DNA of 53,406 nucleotides, taken from contig KB722749.1 in assembly GCA_000349905.1 (NCBI GenBank), positions 1 to 53,406 of the forward strand. The letters run 5' to 3'. The position numbers were made by a program, and so were the translations under genes. Positions 7,654 through 20,104 of this stretch are shown one piece after another. The DNA comes from Volvariella volvacea V23 (taxonomy: Eukaryota; Basidiomycota; Agaricomycetes; Agaricales; Pluteaceae). How positions within the stretch are numbered: the first letter of the stretch is position 1; each line of letters opens with the position of its first letter. The notes beneath the pieces are model-generated. The model was not told the DNA's origin and did no database searches. It worked only from the letters and a program-made list of their open reading frames with translations.

Positions 7654-8400
7654 TCATAGAAACAGAATGGAGGCGCTGACGATAGTGTGACGTTGCTTGT
7701 CTGTGCCGCCGGGGGAGGAGGGGTTGAGGCCGCTGATGGGCGATCGTGCGAGTTTGCCTAGGGATTCATACTGGCTTGCACTGGGGGGCTTGATGTTGCC
7801 ATATCGATGGGGGACATTGAGTGCGTTGGAGAGGAAGAATTTGTTAAAGCTCTGCATGGTGGATGTAATGGAGGTGGTGGACAAATACGGACTGCTGATG
7901 GGGCCTGGGCCGATACCGCAGTGGCTTGATGATGTGGCAGTGGCGAGTGATTGGGAGCGATTGCGAGTGAGAGTCTGTGCATATGTTCTACCTTGGGTAA
8001 ATACAGAAGAAGTGGGGATTCCAGCTGGTGGGTTTGCGGTGGCTGATTGGGTTGTTGGCAACACAGTGTTGTAGGCATCTGAGAGGCCTTCTGATTCATC
8101 ATCCCCAAAGGTAGATGGGAATACGCGATTACGCATTGCGGTCAAGAACTGGTGGGACTAGTGGGCAGAGAAGAACTCCGGGCTGGGACGAGAAGAGGGA
8201 GTTTGCTGGCAGTTGTTGCACCTGCACTAGCAGTGTTGGACAGATGGGAGTTGATCCATGGGCTTGTGGTCGATGGGGTGGTGGGGGTAAGACTGGACGG
8301 AACATGGTACTGCTAGGACAGCGAAGAGAAGAAGGGATTGGAGCTGCGAGGGGGGTGGCTTGTGGCACGGCTGTGGCCGCTAAACTGAAGGTTTGTCTTT
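7654..8400 (-). pseudogene. Degenerate Ser/Pro/Thr-rich coding remnant
   Basis: A 163-residue minus frame (8145-7654) and shorter upstream frames read as low-complexity Ser/Thr/Pro/Asn sequence (RTYAQTLTRNRSQSLAT, GPISSPYLSTTSI) interrupted by stops, with frame changes near 8150. It looks like a decayed end of a disordered protein. The family is not recognised, and chance open frames in compositionally biased DNA are a real alternative. Confidence 0.3.
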
Positions 8401-8531
8401 TATATATTATCCAGCTTGGGTATAATACACATCTAAAACAGCCATATAAAAGTGTCTAATAGCATTCCAATAGCAAAATACCCAACAAAGATGGCATAAG
8501 TGTCATGCAAACATCACAACGTCATAGTCCA

Positions 8532-11500
8532 TTAGTCTGTATCAGCAATAATACCAGCTGCCCTCAATGCTCTCAACAATTCTGCTTCTCGTGGTGGTAT
8601 AAAAGGCTCTTCTCTCGCATGGTTATCGTCAACGTTATCAGAATGTGAATCAGTCAAACTATGTCCCCAAGGTACAACACGACCACTCTCGTCGAATTCC
8701 ATCCATATACCTCTTCGTCGACGAGGCTGTGGTCGGGTTGTCAGCTGGCCTTGCACGTGAACGGTAGGTGTATAGGTATCAGTCGTCCGTCCAGCTGCAA
8801 GAAGGCCCCTGGGAACGAAAGAAGATTGCGACGTTATGTTGGGTTCGGATTGGTGGCGATCGGATCTACGCAGTGGTGGTCGGATCAAGGGAAGAGGTAG
8901 AGGTGGGGCAGAGAATAAGTTGGGCGATGTCGACCTGTATCTTGTCTCGTCGAAGACCAACTCGTTGGGGCTAGATTCTTGTTCGCTGGCGACAGCATTG
9001 CTGCTATGAGCATGGGTACCCTCGGTCTCGACGCTCGCTTGATTGCTTTGATGACTTGGGTCGCTGCTCACGCTCCGTCGTCTCGCCCTCCACCTTCCGG
9101 CACCTCTCGGCGAGCCCCCTGTACGAATCCTGCTGTCAGATCGCACTGCTTGACTGTTCCCAGCTGCCACCGCCCTCGTACCATTCACACTTCGATCCCT
9201 CGTCTTCACCTGACCCGTGACTGCCCGCCCGAAGAATGTGTAGAAATAATACACCGTCTGCCCTCGTCGATGGCCACTCCTGTCTCCAACACCCTCCCAA
9301 TCCCCATCCACGTCATCACAAGAATCATACCCCTCGTCCCCAGAGCCTCGCTCCAAGTCGTAATCAAACCCATCCCCGTCCACCGGCTCTCGTGTTTCAC
9401 TTTCACCCCTCCTCGCAGCTCTCGTCCTCTCCATATCCCAGTATCTCGGTCCCTCCGGCCGCAACGGCGATACCTCCCTTGTTTTGAACGCTCCTGGCGA
9501 CTCTGGTTCCGACTCCAACTCAGACGAAGAACGGGACGACGGAGACCGAGTTCTCGTCAAGTTCTCCCCTGAAATACGATTGATGATCTGCGGCAGTGTC
9601 TGTCGTGGCGACCGTGAACGCGAGCTCGAGGGCGTGGCCGTGCGCAAAACCGGGAAGGGTGGCGAACGAGAACGGTGCCGAGGCCACATGGGAGGCGGGC
9701 TACGAGTCGGGGCGTGGACCAACGTCGGCTGCAGGAACGCCTCTGGTCCCTCAGGCGATATTGGTGGCATTGCTCCGCGATGGTGTTGGTCAATCCGCCG
9801 CGTTGCTTTTCCGCAGGGCTTGTACCGTATTCCGAGAGGGTTCCCGCTGGAAAAAAGATTGGGAGAGAGAAGAAACGAAGAACGACATTGGCGTACCAGT
9901 TCCTACACCCGACGACCTCTCTGACACATCCACACCCCGTCTTGCCGACAATTCCATTCGCATTTCCACTTTGCCCTCGTCTCGCACTTCCATACGGCCT
10001 CACGCACCCACCCAAGTCCAACTCCTCCCAATCCACGTATTCTTCCTCCATCTTGACGACATTCTCCGTAGCCCTGCTCTTTGCAATCCAAGCACACGCC
10101 TTTTGATCGTTTCCATTTCCATTCCACTGCGTTTGTCGTGTTTGTTCATGTTCGTCGTCACTATCGTACGTTCTAAACGTTGTAGCCGCCGTGATGGTCG
10201 TCGAAGCCATGCTCGCAAACGAGGATCGAGGTCGGACGCTCCTGTGTCGATGGATATGGCTGTGCTGCCACCCCGGCCCTGGCGAGTCTGGATGACACCG
10301 CGGAGTGGCTCTGCCATGAATAATCGCCCCACAACCACCCATACTACGCGGAGACGATGCTTTCGGCGAAGAAAACGTGGTGCGAGACGTGGAAGGACCA
10401 GCCAGTGGCAACGGTGATGGTTTCCAAGCCCCTGCCACAGCAGTGCTCGCCGCAACGCCGCGGCTGGTCTCATGACCGCCTCCACAAACCAGCACATACT
10501 CCTCATCGTCCTTCCTTTCCCTCTCCCTCGACATCGATAACGAAACGTCGCTTCTCATGCCCGACCTATGAAGGGGGCGACGCCACCTCTGCGAGGGAGG
10601 CGTCAGCGGAGCTCGCGGTAGAGGAGGAACAACCTCGTCGCCGATCGTGAAGCCCGCGCCCTGCTCGTCTCTATCACTCTCTGTAGAGGAACCCCTCCTG
10701 CTCAAGGTGTCGGTCAGCCGCACGCGCGACGGCCAGACCAACACCGGTTGTTGAGTCGCTCCGCTCTCGCCTGGGGCCGAGTCGGCTTCGTGGTCTTCAT
10801 CGCGAGGCCTTGAAGTCTGCTGGCGTAGCAAAGCCCAATCTGAATCGACGGATCTGGATCTCGACCGCGATCCCTGACGCTGGCGTCGCGGCTGAAGGTC
10901 TGAAGTTGAGGGAGACGGGCCGCGACGGGAATGCGGGGAGGCGGAGGAGCGAGTTGCGGAATGCACGGAATGACTGCCTGCAAAAACACCAGTCAGCAAC
11001 CAAATCCAAAGCTCGGTAGTCGCAAGGAAGGGGCGCTGTCGTATCGAGTACGATGACGATCTACCGAACGAAAAGAAATTGGACTAACCTTCACTTCCCC
11101 ACCGTCCACGTCCGCTTCTCCCTCTCCCGACCGCACTGCCGCCGCTACTGCTTCCCCAACCAAAGACGTCACCATACGAAAGCCCCAACCCGTGTGCGCC
11201 CGCAGGTCCGTATCCAGTACCGAAGCCGTGGCTTTGACTATGATCGATCCGCATGGCTCCTCTTCGTCTGAGCCTTGATGCCTCGCCCGCCCTAACGAGA
11301 TCGGAGAGGACGATGGAGTCCGAGTTGGAGTCGGAATTTGAGCCCGAGTCGTCGTTGTTCGCGATACCGTTCACAGGCTGAGGTTGAGAAAGGACCACAG
11401 GCGTCGTCGGGTTTTCCAGCGGCGTTGGGGGCTCGACGTCAATCTCCACATCTCTCTGGACTTGAATACGGCTTGGCAAAGTTTCACCATCGGGCATGTC

Positions 11501-12298
11501 GACACGATCTTCGTCCCCACTTTCACTCTCGCTCTCGCTTTCACTCTCCTCTGTCCACTCTCCAACCGAGTCCCACTCCAAATGAAGCTCCGCACCTCTC
11601 CTTTCACCCTCTCGCTCTTCACCCGCCCGCAGCACAGACCCCATAACGGCATCTTCATCCCCCACTTGACGTGCATCGCGATCGTCATTTCCGGCTGGGC
11701 TCGGTCCCGACTCCTGCCAGAGTACCGAATCCGGTCTGCTCTGCATATCCTCCCGATCCGCGCTCAAGGGCCGACTTGATTCTGGAAGGTCCACGACCGT
11801 TATCGACCGCAGCGAATTCGGGGTCCCTGGGCGCACGTCATCGTCTCCTCCGCCCCCCTCTCTCGATTCCTCCGCGTCCGACTCGGAGTCGGTGTCCGAG
11901 TCAGAGGGCCACGCAAGCCCAGGTACTGCTCTTCGTCGCTGCACGCTCCTCGTCCCCGATCCTGATGAGTCGGAGCTCGACTCGTCGTCAGAGGGAGGTG
12001 GGGAGATTGGGTTCCTGTCCGCAAAGAGATAAGACCCTGGCGCTGCGGGAACAGCGAACGGATGGATAACGGGTGGTGGCGGGAGGACGAGCGGTGGCGA
12101 GGGAGAGGGGGGCAGGGAATAGCGAGGCGCAGGTGGGGAGTAAAGCGGGCGGGGAGAACGGTAGGTCGTGCTTGCGTCGTTTTGGTCGTTGTCAGTTTCG
12201 GAATCCGAGCTAGAGTCCGAGATGGACTGAGAGTCGGAGGATGAGGGGGATGAGGGGATGAATAAGCCGGAGTAGGTGGATCGAAGGAGTCCTGGCAT
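8532..12298 (-). CDS. Large intrinsically disordered Ser/Arg/Pro-rich protein (1201 aa)
   Basis: Three exons (12298-11089, 10977-9897, 9846-8532) join in phases 1 and 2 and give 1201 residues. The ATG at 12298 has a good context (CACACCATGC). In-frame codons further upstream start only with TTG. The sequence is low complexity throughout: acidic Ser/Asp blocks (SSSDSETDNDQNDAS, ESESESESESGDED), Arg/Ser blocks (RSRSPPFP), a short structured-looking segment (EEYVDWEELDLGG) and a C-terminal helix (REAELLRALRAAGII). No catalytic domain or membrane segment is seen. SR-like and acidic patches suggest a nuclear scaffold or regulator, but this is a guess. The 111-nt first intron is the least certain join. 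Confidence 0.7.
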
Positions 12299-13855
12299 GG
12301 TGTGTGCAGGCGCTTGTGTCGCTGTCGTTATCGTGTGGGCGGTGGACGTGAGATCTTGAGCAGTCGTGAGTGGCGAAGCTGGTGTGTGGGCAGCTGCGCG
12401 GATTGACTCGTTATGAACCGGCGCTGAGCGCAAATGTGGGCTGTGCGCTCCAGTGTACGACCGAATAGCGTGCTGTTTCTAGGCACAAAATGAGCAGTGT
12501 TCAGCAGAAAGTCGCAAGACGCCCACCAGGCAATGTGCCCGAAATGGCGATACAAAATTGAAGTTGCCACGTAGAGTCGTGTCGATGGTGGTGTCGATGA
12601 TGAGTGCGGGGAAGAAACAACCGTCGCCACAGGTCCATGGACTGTCCGCTGACTCAGCACGCTGGACCCTGCCATTTCGCTCTTGCTCTGCTCTTGCATC
12701 CCTGTACTGCACCTGGCTGGCTGACGACTTGTCCATGAATTGCTCCCATGACCTTGCACGTGAAACAGCGCCGCCGAATCCGAACCCAATGCCCGAGTTG
12801 ACAAAAGAACAACGGAACATCGCAATGCAAGTAGAACAAAGAACGGGCTGATTGCGTGAGTGCAAGGCAAAAAATTTCAGTCACACGAGCACAGGTTCGA
12901 GAAAGAATAGAACGAGGCCGACATGTGCTAATGCACTACACGCCACTCAGCACGCGCGATCGTCAAGGCCCAAGATCCAGATGGATCAACAGGTAACGTT
13001 ACGGACGCAGTACAAGGACAATACAATTAGTGATATCACGCTCTGATCGAGGACGACAATACACAAGTCACCACCAATGGGAATTATACCGCGCACACCC
13101 ACGGCCGTGGCCCGCATGTTGTACACCACTGCGTAGTGCACAGCCCAGCGGATCTGCCGGCGTTCACACAAGTCAGAGCGTCGCCTGAGTTGCCGAGGGA
13201 GATTGAGAGAACGAGAGTGAGCGTCGTGAGCGATGTCGTTAACGGGTCGCCCAGCAACGTGTTCGATAGCCGGTCACGTTTATGCTGATCTGGAATGAGT
13301 TTGTGAGGTGCATTCCACCGCGTCTCGCAGCTGAGACATTTTCGCGGGGAATGCAGTGGGCGGTGAGATCACATGGGATGCGAGATGAGCGGCTGGGGAT
13401 GCTGTGGGCGCGTATTACTCCGGGCAGGGGAGGGCGTGGGGACGCAGCCAAGGGTCGATGCACAGCAGGCCAGGAACGGTGCCATGGCCATGAGCTCCTA
13501 AAACAAGCGCTGTCGCCATGACTTGTGAAGTGATCTGTGAGCGTGACTCGGCGGAGCAGCCAAGGCCAAGAAGGCTCTGAGAATGCTCCGCGCAGCCAAT
13601 ATGAGCGATGGAGCGATAGAAACTGAGCAGGCTCGAGAGAAGAGTAAATTGGTGCACTGGGACGGAGATGGATAGCACGTGGGCACCAGGCATGCACGGA
13701 ATTTGATCAGGGAAGGGACGCGGTATTCTTACGAACGTGCCCTTGCAAGCTGTTAGTCTTATATATCACTCGCCGCCGGCCCCCCTCCTCACAGCTCTTC
13801 CAACCCCTCATCAACCACTCGTTTTCAACACGATTCCTTCCCTTCCCCGCGTCAA
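12299..13855. other. Intergenic region between divergent genes
   Basis: No supported gene. It separates two divergently transcribed genes and must hold both promoters. The many short frames on both strands carry no recognisable domain. Confidence 0.5.
13759..13766 (+). promoter_or_regulatory. TATA box of the histidine acid phosphatase gene
   Basis: TTATATAT lies about 90 bp before the ATG, followed by a C/T-rich leader typical of fungal 5' ends. Confidence 0.5.
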
Positions 13856-15810
13856 ATGCCGACCGATGCTCACGGCCAGCCTGCTTCGTCGACAGGACGT
13901 GTGAATTACGGCGCAATTCCAAGCCATATATCTTCCAACGACCATGAATCGCTGCCGTCGTACTCCAGGGAGTCCTATCCCTCCGATTCGACACCCCCGC
14001 CCGCCTCACTGCGCAGAATGGGCGCGGCGATCTTCATCTCGACTCTCCTCCTCGCATCTCTCGCCTTCTTCACCTCCGCCACCCAGCCCGTCCCGCCCCT
14101 TCCCCCACTGCCATCCTTCGCCCCAAACCAGGTATCGACATACGACCAAGTGCCCTTCCTCAGCTTCGACCAATACCACCTCTGGGCGCACCTGTCCCCC
14201 TACCATCCCGTCAAGCCCTACCAGCCTCCCCCCAAGGGATGCAAGGCCACCCAGGTGAGCCCAATTCCGCGCCATGACATCATCTCCTAAAACGATCTGT
14301 GATTAGGTGAACCTGGTAAGTCACCAATCCAGCCGTCAACCCGCCCTTGTTCCTTTTTCCCACACCACGCCCACCGCCACCACAGATTCAACGCCATGGC
14401 GCGCGATTCCCGACCACCGGCGCGTCGATGAGGATCAAGACCGTCGTCGACAAGCTCAAGAACGCGCAGGCGTATCTAGACCCCAGGATGGCGTTTATGG
14501 AGGACTATGTGTACGATTTGGGGGCGAACGACTTGGTCGAGTTTGGTGGGATCCAGTGGGTGTTTCGTCCCTTTGTTCGTTCCTCGCCGTCTAACCTTCG
14601 GATCATTGTTCTTAGGTCAAGAGACTCCGGAATCGAGCATCTCAGGCGGTACTGGAATATCATCTCCACCGATAATATACCCTTCGTTAGAGCATCAGGA
14701 TCGGAACGGGTCATTCTCTCCGCTACAAACTGGACATTGGGTGCGTTCTCATTCTCCAACCCCCTCCCGCTCAATTCATCCCGAACCAGGCGTCGCTCTC
14801 GCAAGCAACAACATCTACCGCCCCCAACTCTCCGTCATCCTCCCTGAAAACGTACGCACCCTTCCCATCCTCATCGCGACTCGATCTGATTCGCCTCCCA
14901 ACAGCTCAACGACACCCTAGACGACTCGATGTGCCCCGCCGCAGGCGACTCGGACGTCCAAACCGAACAATGGCTCGACATCTACGGCCCCCCCATCGCC
15001 GCCCGCCTCAACGCCTGGGCGCCAGGCGCCAACCTGACCGGGGACGACATCTTCGACCTCATCTCCCTCTGCCCCTTTGACTCTGTCGCCAAGCAGACCT
15101 TCAGCCCCTTCTGTGCCCTGTTCACCGAGGAAGACCTCGAGGGCTTCGAGTACAACGGCGACCTCGACAAGTACTACGGCACCGGATACGGCCAGCCGCT
15201 CGGGCCCGTGCAGGGCGTGGGGTACATCAACGAGCTGATCGCGCGCCTGACCAACTCGCCCGTGCGGGACAACACGCAGACCAACTCGACGCTCGACTCC
15301 GATCCGGCGACGTTCCCGCTCAACCGGACGTTCTACGCGGACTTTTCGCATGACAACCAGATGATTGCGATATATAGCGCCATGGGGCTGTTTATGCAGA
15401 AGAGGGCGATCGATCCTGTGAGGCCGAAGGAGGGGAGGAGCTGGAGGGTTGGCTGGCTGGTGCCGTTTTCGGCGCAGATGGTAACGGAGAGGTTGGAGTG
15501 TGTGGTGGATGAAGTGGAGGGCGCTGAGCACCACCCGGATCATCACCACAGGAGACGTAGACACCGTGATGACGATAAGGGAGAGACGAGGACGTATGTC
15601 CGGATTCTAGTCAACGATGCGGTTCAGCCCCTTGAGTTTTGTGGTGGGAATGAGGATGGGCTGTGCGAGTTGGACAGGTTTGTCGAGTCGCAGGCGTATG
15701 CGAGGAACGATGGAGATGGGGACTTTGAAAAGTGCTTTGATGAGGTTCCGAGTGACGGTGAAGGGCCAAGGAGGAAGAGGAGGCGTGGTGATACTCCTTG
15801 GGATTGGTGA
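13856..15810 (+). CDS. Membrane-anchored histidine acid phosphatase (phytase-like), six exons
   Basis: Exons 13856-14254, 14307-14315, 14386-14555, 14616-14740, 14790-14851 and 14905-15810 give 556 aa. The second exon is only 9 nt (V-N-L) and directly precedes the catalytic motif IQRHGARFP, whose His is the phosphorylated nucleophile. FGGIQS and NIYRPQLSVIL are family signatures, and FSHDNQM supplies the HD proton donor. A membrane segment at about residues 54-76 (RRMGAAIFISTLLLASLAFF) after a cytosolic N terminus predicts a type II anchor, unlike secreted phytases. The C terminus has an unusual His/Arg/Asp-rich linker (HHPDHHHRRRRHRDDD) and a basic tail (PRRKRRRG). Likely role: release of phosphate from phosphomonoesters or inositol phosphates outside the cell or in the lumen. 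The substrate is unknown. Confidence 0.9.
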
Positions 15811-16464
15811 GGACGCTAACGGAGACTCACGACGAGCTCACGACTTTACGAAACACGATACATCTCTTCAAGTCGCTACGGGCGCCATTCTTGATATCTC
15901 AGCGCTGGCACGATCCAGCCTTTGCACCTTTTTCCCATTCCTTGTTGTCTTTTTCCTTTTTCCTTTTCCTTCTTTAGAGCATATAGTTCGGGTGGATTGG
16001 TTGACGTTATTTTATACTATTTTTATGTTTTCGCACTAGAGCAACAAGGGTTTTTCGACTTGGTCCGCTTTCACTTCACTTTCGTGCCCATTTGTCCGTT
16101 TGGTTCGACAGCCCCCAGACGACGACCAAGATCTCTTTGCTCAGCGCCTGAATCTAGATCCATATCTCGTTCTCCACCAGTGCCGTTTTTTCATTCATTT
16201 CTTGTATTTCCCACAAGTGAGATCGTGCAGCAGATCTCTGCCTGTATTGTAAGTTCTCATACCTCTTTTGTCGCCGTATTTTTGCGCTTATAGCTTAGTG
16301 CCCTTCCATTCTCATGTTGTATTCGTCCGAGAGCCAAATCTGTATCATGAACTCGATTCCTTTCTATGCGCCATGAATACTTTCCACTTTTATCACCTGC
16401 TGATACTTGAGTCCTATCTGTCTCGCTGCCGTAACATGCTCCAATCGCGCAGTCTTCAACAAAA
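15811..16464. other. Intergenic, T-rich 3' flank and promoter
   Basis: No gene seen. It begins with the 3' flank of the phosphatase gene and leads into the first small header gene. Confidence 0.5.
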
Positions 16465-16521
16465 ATGACTGCGCGTTTTGCTCTTTTCCCACATACCGCG
16501 CCATCACGCACTTTCCGTCTC

Positions 16522-16893
16522 ATGACTTCAAACCTCGTCCTCAACTGCATAACCACAGCTCAAACGGAGCTCAACAACATCTTCCAAGTCAAAGTCCCCT
16601 ACGAAGCAACCGTCGACGAGCTCCGCGACGAGATATGGAAGAAGATGACTTCGTGGCATTACTCCATGGATGTCTATCAGTTGGCGTTGCACGATTCGGG
16701 TGGGATCCCGATCACATCCAAGGAGGAGTTTCGGATTGGGTTTGCGTGGGCTACGTTGGAATTTGATCCGACTCGACACATCAGCCACTACGAGACCTTG
16801 CGTTTGGCCTGCCCGAGAGAGGTGCATGTTGTTGTGCACGCACCGTGGTGTAAGGACGTGTCTCATGCTCGAAATGTGCTGTGTTCTGACTAG
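16522..16893 (+). CDS. Header-only Crinkler-like small protein, copy 1 (123 aa)
   Basis: The protein starts MTSNLVLNCIT and carries the array's shared core: FQVKVPYEATVDELRDEIWKK, then SWHYSMDVYQLALHD, ending ...LACPREVHVVVHAPW. Strand order and the final HVVVHAP resemble the ubiquitin-like Crinkler header, but the LFLAK/LWKV signature is diverged and nothing follows it. An in-frame ATG at 16465 would add 19 residues. The 16522 start is chosen because paralogues at 17516 and 18336 begin at the same point. A possible donor (GTAAGG) follows HAPW, so a short extra exon is possible. Function unknown. A secreted or host-translocated effector, or a domesticated header, are both guesses. Confidence 0.65.
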   Translation: MTSNLVLNCITTAQTELNNIFQVKVPYEATVDELRDEIWKKMTSWHYSMDVYQLALHDSGGIPITSKEEFRIGFAWATLEFDPTRHISHYETLRLACPREVHVVVHAPWCKDVSHARNVLCSD

Positions 16894-17515
16894 AGCTGAA
16901 GCAGATCTCAAGTCTGATAATTGAGAATAACGGCTTTATGGGATGCCATTGGCAGAAGGTGAGTTTTTTCGCTGGTATTTTTCGATTGTTTAAGTCAACA
17001 TTTTCCCCAAAGGAATATTATTACAACGGGGCTATACTCTGGCTGGTCAAAGTCATTATGGTCCTATTTTGGGTAGATCGCTGCGGCACTGGATGTCAGA
17101 TGACCCCCTGTATCGAAGATCCCTCGTAAATTATATGCTTCCTTCCGTCTTTGCTCTTTATCAGATGACCTGTCTTCCAAAGTCAGGGTTTCTCTGCCTA
17201 GTGCTGGCGACCCCATCGCCAATGGAGAACTTGCCCCTGTTCGCATCGATAAATCTCAAGTCATCTTCATTTGGATGTCGTCACATCTGGTGTGGACTTG
17301 CTCGTATTGGAATAACCCTAATATTTTATGGTAATTTAACTGAGGTGCCCTTAGTTGCTTGTTGTTCCTTATGAGCTAACTGCGCTTCCTCTTTCCCACC
17401 AAAGATCTCAGTGTCATCCATCTACCGCAGTCCAGTTGACTGCGTGATTAGCCTTCTTCTCTTAAAACCCACTCCACTGGCATCCCGACACCGCTTCTTT
17501 AATCTGCCCTACACC

Positions 17516-17924
17516 ATGTCTTCTCGCCTTGTTATCAACTGTGTCATTGGACATTACAAGAAACACGCCGTCTTTCAGGTCAGAATACCCTTGAACGCAA
17601 CCGTCGACCAGATGCGAGACGAAATATGGAAGAAGATGGGCGCATGGCATCAGCATGCGGACGTTTACGAGCTGAGGCTATCCGTGTGCCAGTTGGAGGC
17701 TCGTCAGGGGTATAGCCGGCTGGGCAGGGAAACGGAGCTCGACCCAATTTTACCAGTCGTCAGTTACTCGTTGTTGGTCGATGGTCAGTCAGGTATATAT
17801 GTCGTTGTGTATCCTCCATCCGGTAAGAATATGTGATATTCTCAACTTCTATGTACTCACAGCGGGTTAAACAGATCGTAGGCCAGATTACGACCTGGCA
17901 GAGGTGCGTCTGTTGCTATCTTAA
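17516..17924 (+). CDS. Header-only Crinkler-like small protein, copy 2 (118 aa)
   Basis: Starts MSSRLVINCVIGHYKKHAVFQVRIPLNATVD... and shares the QMRDEIWKKMGAWHQHADVYELRL core with its neighbours. The first exon ends at 17822 (PPS, then GTAAGA). Splicing to AACAG at 17874 adds a 16-codon exon (RPDYDLAEVRLLLS). Read without splicing, the frame ends at 17836 with SGKNM. The spliced form is favoured because other copies also have an intron right after the conserved PP-S. It lies about 620 bp after copy 1 on the same strand. Confidence 0.62.
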
Positions 17925-18335
17925 GGCCTGTACTTCACCAATTCCCCAGAGAGTCGCAAACATTACACAAGAAGTGGGATTTTAGGGAAGTGATTCTGGC
18001 AATTCGTAGCCTCGTAGTGAATACATATAGAATAGGCAAAATATGGGACACTCATCAGGGAGTATTTGTACTGATTTGAGTTATTATGCTTTCCATTTTT
18101 ATATGCTTTTTGACGCGCTTGCTGCTCTCCGAGGATAGGATCCAATTTATCGAAGATTTCCCACAAATTATGTGCTTCCTTTTTCCCTCTGTCCGTCTCG
18201 CTACTGTCCATGAATGATCTGCGTTCTCAAATTAGAAGTCCTCTAAGGTTGACACCCCGCAGCGCATGCGCAGCCACCTATTATCGATTCCATCTCGTCT
18301 TTATCTCACCTCGAGCTCATCGGCAAATCAGACAC

Positions 18336-18749
18336 ATGCCCACCACCTCCAATGTCGTACTCAACTGCTTTGTCTATGGCGATGAACCCTCCATAAGCCA
18401 GATATTCCAGGTCAAAGTCTCGCCAGACGCGACAATCAATCAGCTCCGCGACGAGATCCGGAGGAAGAAACCGTCGTGGCATCATCTTGATGCCAGTGTC
18501 TTTGCACTTTACCTCCCTCCTTATATCATCAACACGACTAGGTTTCATTTTGAGATGGTTATCCTAGATGTGCCGTTTGAGGATGGGGTTGACCCAGAAC
18601 TTAATTCGGCAGATAGGGTTGGAGAGTATCCATCGTTACTTGAGGCTAAAGAAGATAGGCTGCACATTATTATACGGACCCCACAATGTATATATCTCAG
18701 GATCATATCGAGGGGTGAATGTTCTGACCAGCAGGAAATCGAGGCCTAA
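18336..18749 (+). CDS. Header-only Crinkler-like small protein, copy 3 (137 aa)
   Basis: Starts MPTTSNVVLNCFVYGDEPS and contains IFQVKVSPDATINQLRDEIRRKKPSWHHLD. It ends HIIIRTPQ plus a tail that may be intron read-through (GTATAT follows RTPQ). It is closest in its first 20 residues to the broken copies at 24228 and 26887, which suggests a shared subfamily. A weaker coding match in the acceptor region (18780-18850) leaves the true C terminus open. Confidence 0.62.
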   Translation: MPTTSNVVLNCFVYGDEPSISQIFQVKVSPDATINQLRDEIRRKKPSWHHLDASVFALYLPPYIINTTRFHFEMVILDVPFEDGVDPELNSADRVGEYPSLLEAKEDRLHIIIRTPQCIYLRIISRGECSDQQEIEA

Positions 18750-19371
18750 ACTCTACCACCAACCCGGTAACTAATAACTGATAAATTACTAATGCTGCGC
18801 AATAATCATATGCCAGGAGATTAAGACGCTATTGAAATCTCCTTCGTGGGTGCAAGTGCATCTGGGGTAGGTGGTCCTCTCGCTCAGATTGGAGCAGTAT
18901 GATAAAACTCAACCTAGATACACGCTAAATCGTCTATATTGCATCGGGGTGATATACAAATGAATATGCAGCTGTCCGCCGCATACAGTCAGCCTGAGCG
19001 AAGTCTCCTATTTCTTTCTTCTGCTTCTGATTTTGTAACACTGTAATGGAAGATTTGGTGTGCTTGGAATTCTTTGCGTTGCTGTTTTTGCATATCCCTT
19101 GACGGGTATATGCCCAACAAGGAAATCACCGCGCGTTCAACCTTGTTATATCTTACGCATCATTCTGCTATTCACCTACCACACCCCTTGTTATTGATCC
19201 TCGTCTAGACCATGTGGGCTTCCATCAAGTCTTTTCCCTGCAATTTGGTTGTGAACCGTTTGTACGTCATATAAATTCAAAACGCGGCCACCCACAAAGG
19301 AACGACTCCGCATTGTATACTCTCACGCACAGAGTTTCATCCTTCTACGTTGTTGAATCCCACTCTGCGCC

Positions 19372-19548
19372 ATGACCTTAGAACCATCTGACCTCATCCC
19401 TAATCGCTAGGACGACCGCGGGCGCATTGCCCTGAATCTGCTTTCATCTCGTCTTCGCTCCGGTGTGGGTTTGGATATTGGAGTCGAAGTTCCATTCACT
19501 GCGGCCGTCAATTAAATGCGCGAAGGAAGAAACTGGCATAGCGTAGTG
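19372..19548 (+). pseudogene. Decayed header-protein copy
   Basis: After ATG at 19372 the frame meets a TAG, then reads GVEVPFTAAVN, stop, MRE..., and later WHS: the remains of the VKVP..ATV.QLRDEI..K..WH core. Flanks show no complete frame. It sits at the spacing expected of one member of the tandem array. Confidence 0.5.
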
Positions 19549-20057
19549 TAAGTTGCATGAGGCCCGGGAATAGGTGGTGCATATTGTCGGAGGCATATCA
19601 GGTGCGCGCGTCCTGGATATGCTGGGTGACGAAATGTCCTGATGGCTCGTGATTTAGGTCTGAATTCTAGGGTTAATGAAGATGTGGTCCCATGCAGGAA
19701 CCTTCAAAGTTGAAGCCGATAGAATCGTCTTCTAGGGGTCGACGCCTATTCAAACTCCCCTTTAGCCCCTTATCCAGTGCTTAGCAAGTCAGGGGAAACC
19801 TCACTTAACGTGCCCCATACTATGTTGCGCTTTCAATCGTTGATAAGACCGAATTGAAGCTGTCAATGGTGGGACAAAGAGACATCCCATCACTGAAAGG
19901 TATGCGCCGTATCTACATCTCCCTACATTTCGCAATAATGTGGGGCTTTCATCAAGTAACCCTCTCTAGTCACTGAAATGGATCCATTCGTCGCTCATTC
20001 GAAAGACACAGTCTCCAACGGAGGAAGTGTTGTGCGGTTAACTCTAACTCTTTTACC

Positions 20058-20064
20058 TATAAAT
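20058..20064 (+). promoter_or_regulatory. TATA box of header copy 4
   Basis: TATAAAT 41 bp before the ATG at 20105, followed by a C/T-rich leader. Confidence 0.45.
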
Positions 20065-20104
20065 CCCCTCTGAGTTCCCTCCTTCTTGAACGCCTTCCCT
20101 CACC

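Noticed and set aside
9557..9846. Extension of the 10999 minus frame past the intron at 9896
   Set aside because: The read-through sequence (CSRRWSTPRLV...) lacks the protein's composition, and splicing at 9896/9847 joins two frames in phase and gives a consistent protein.
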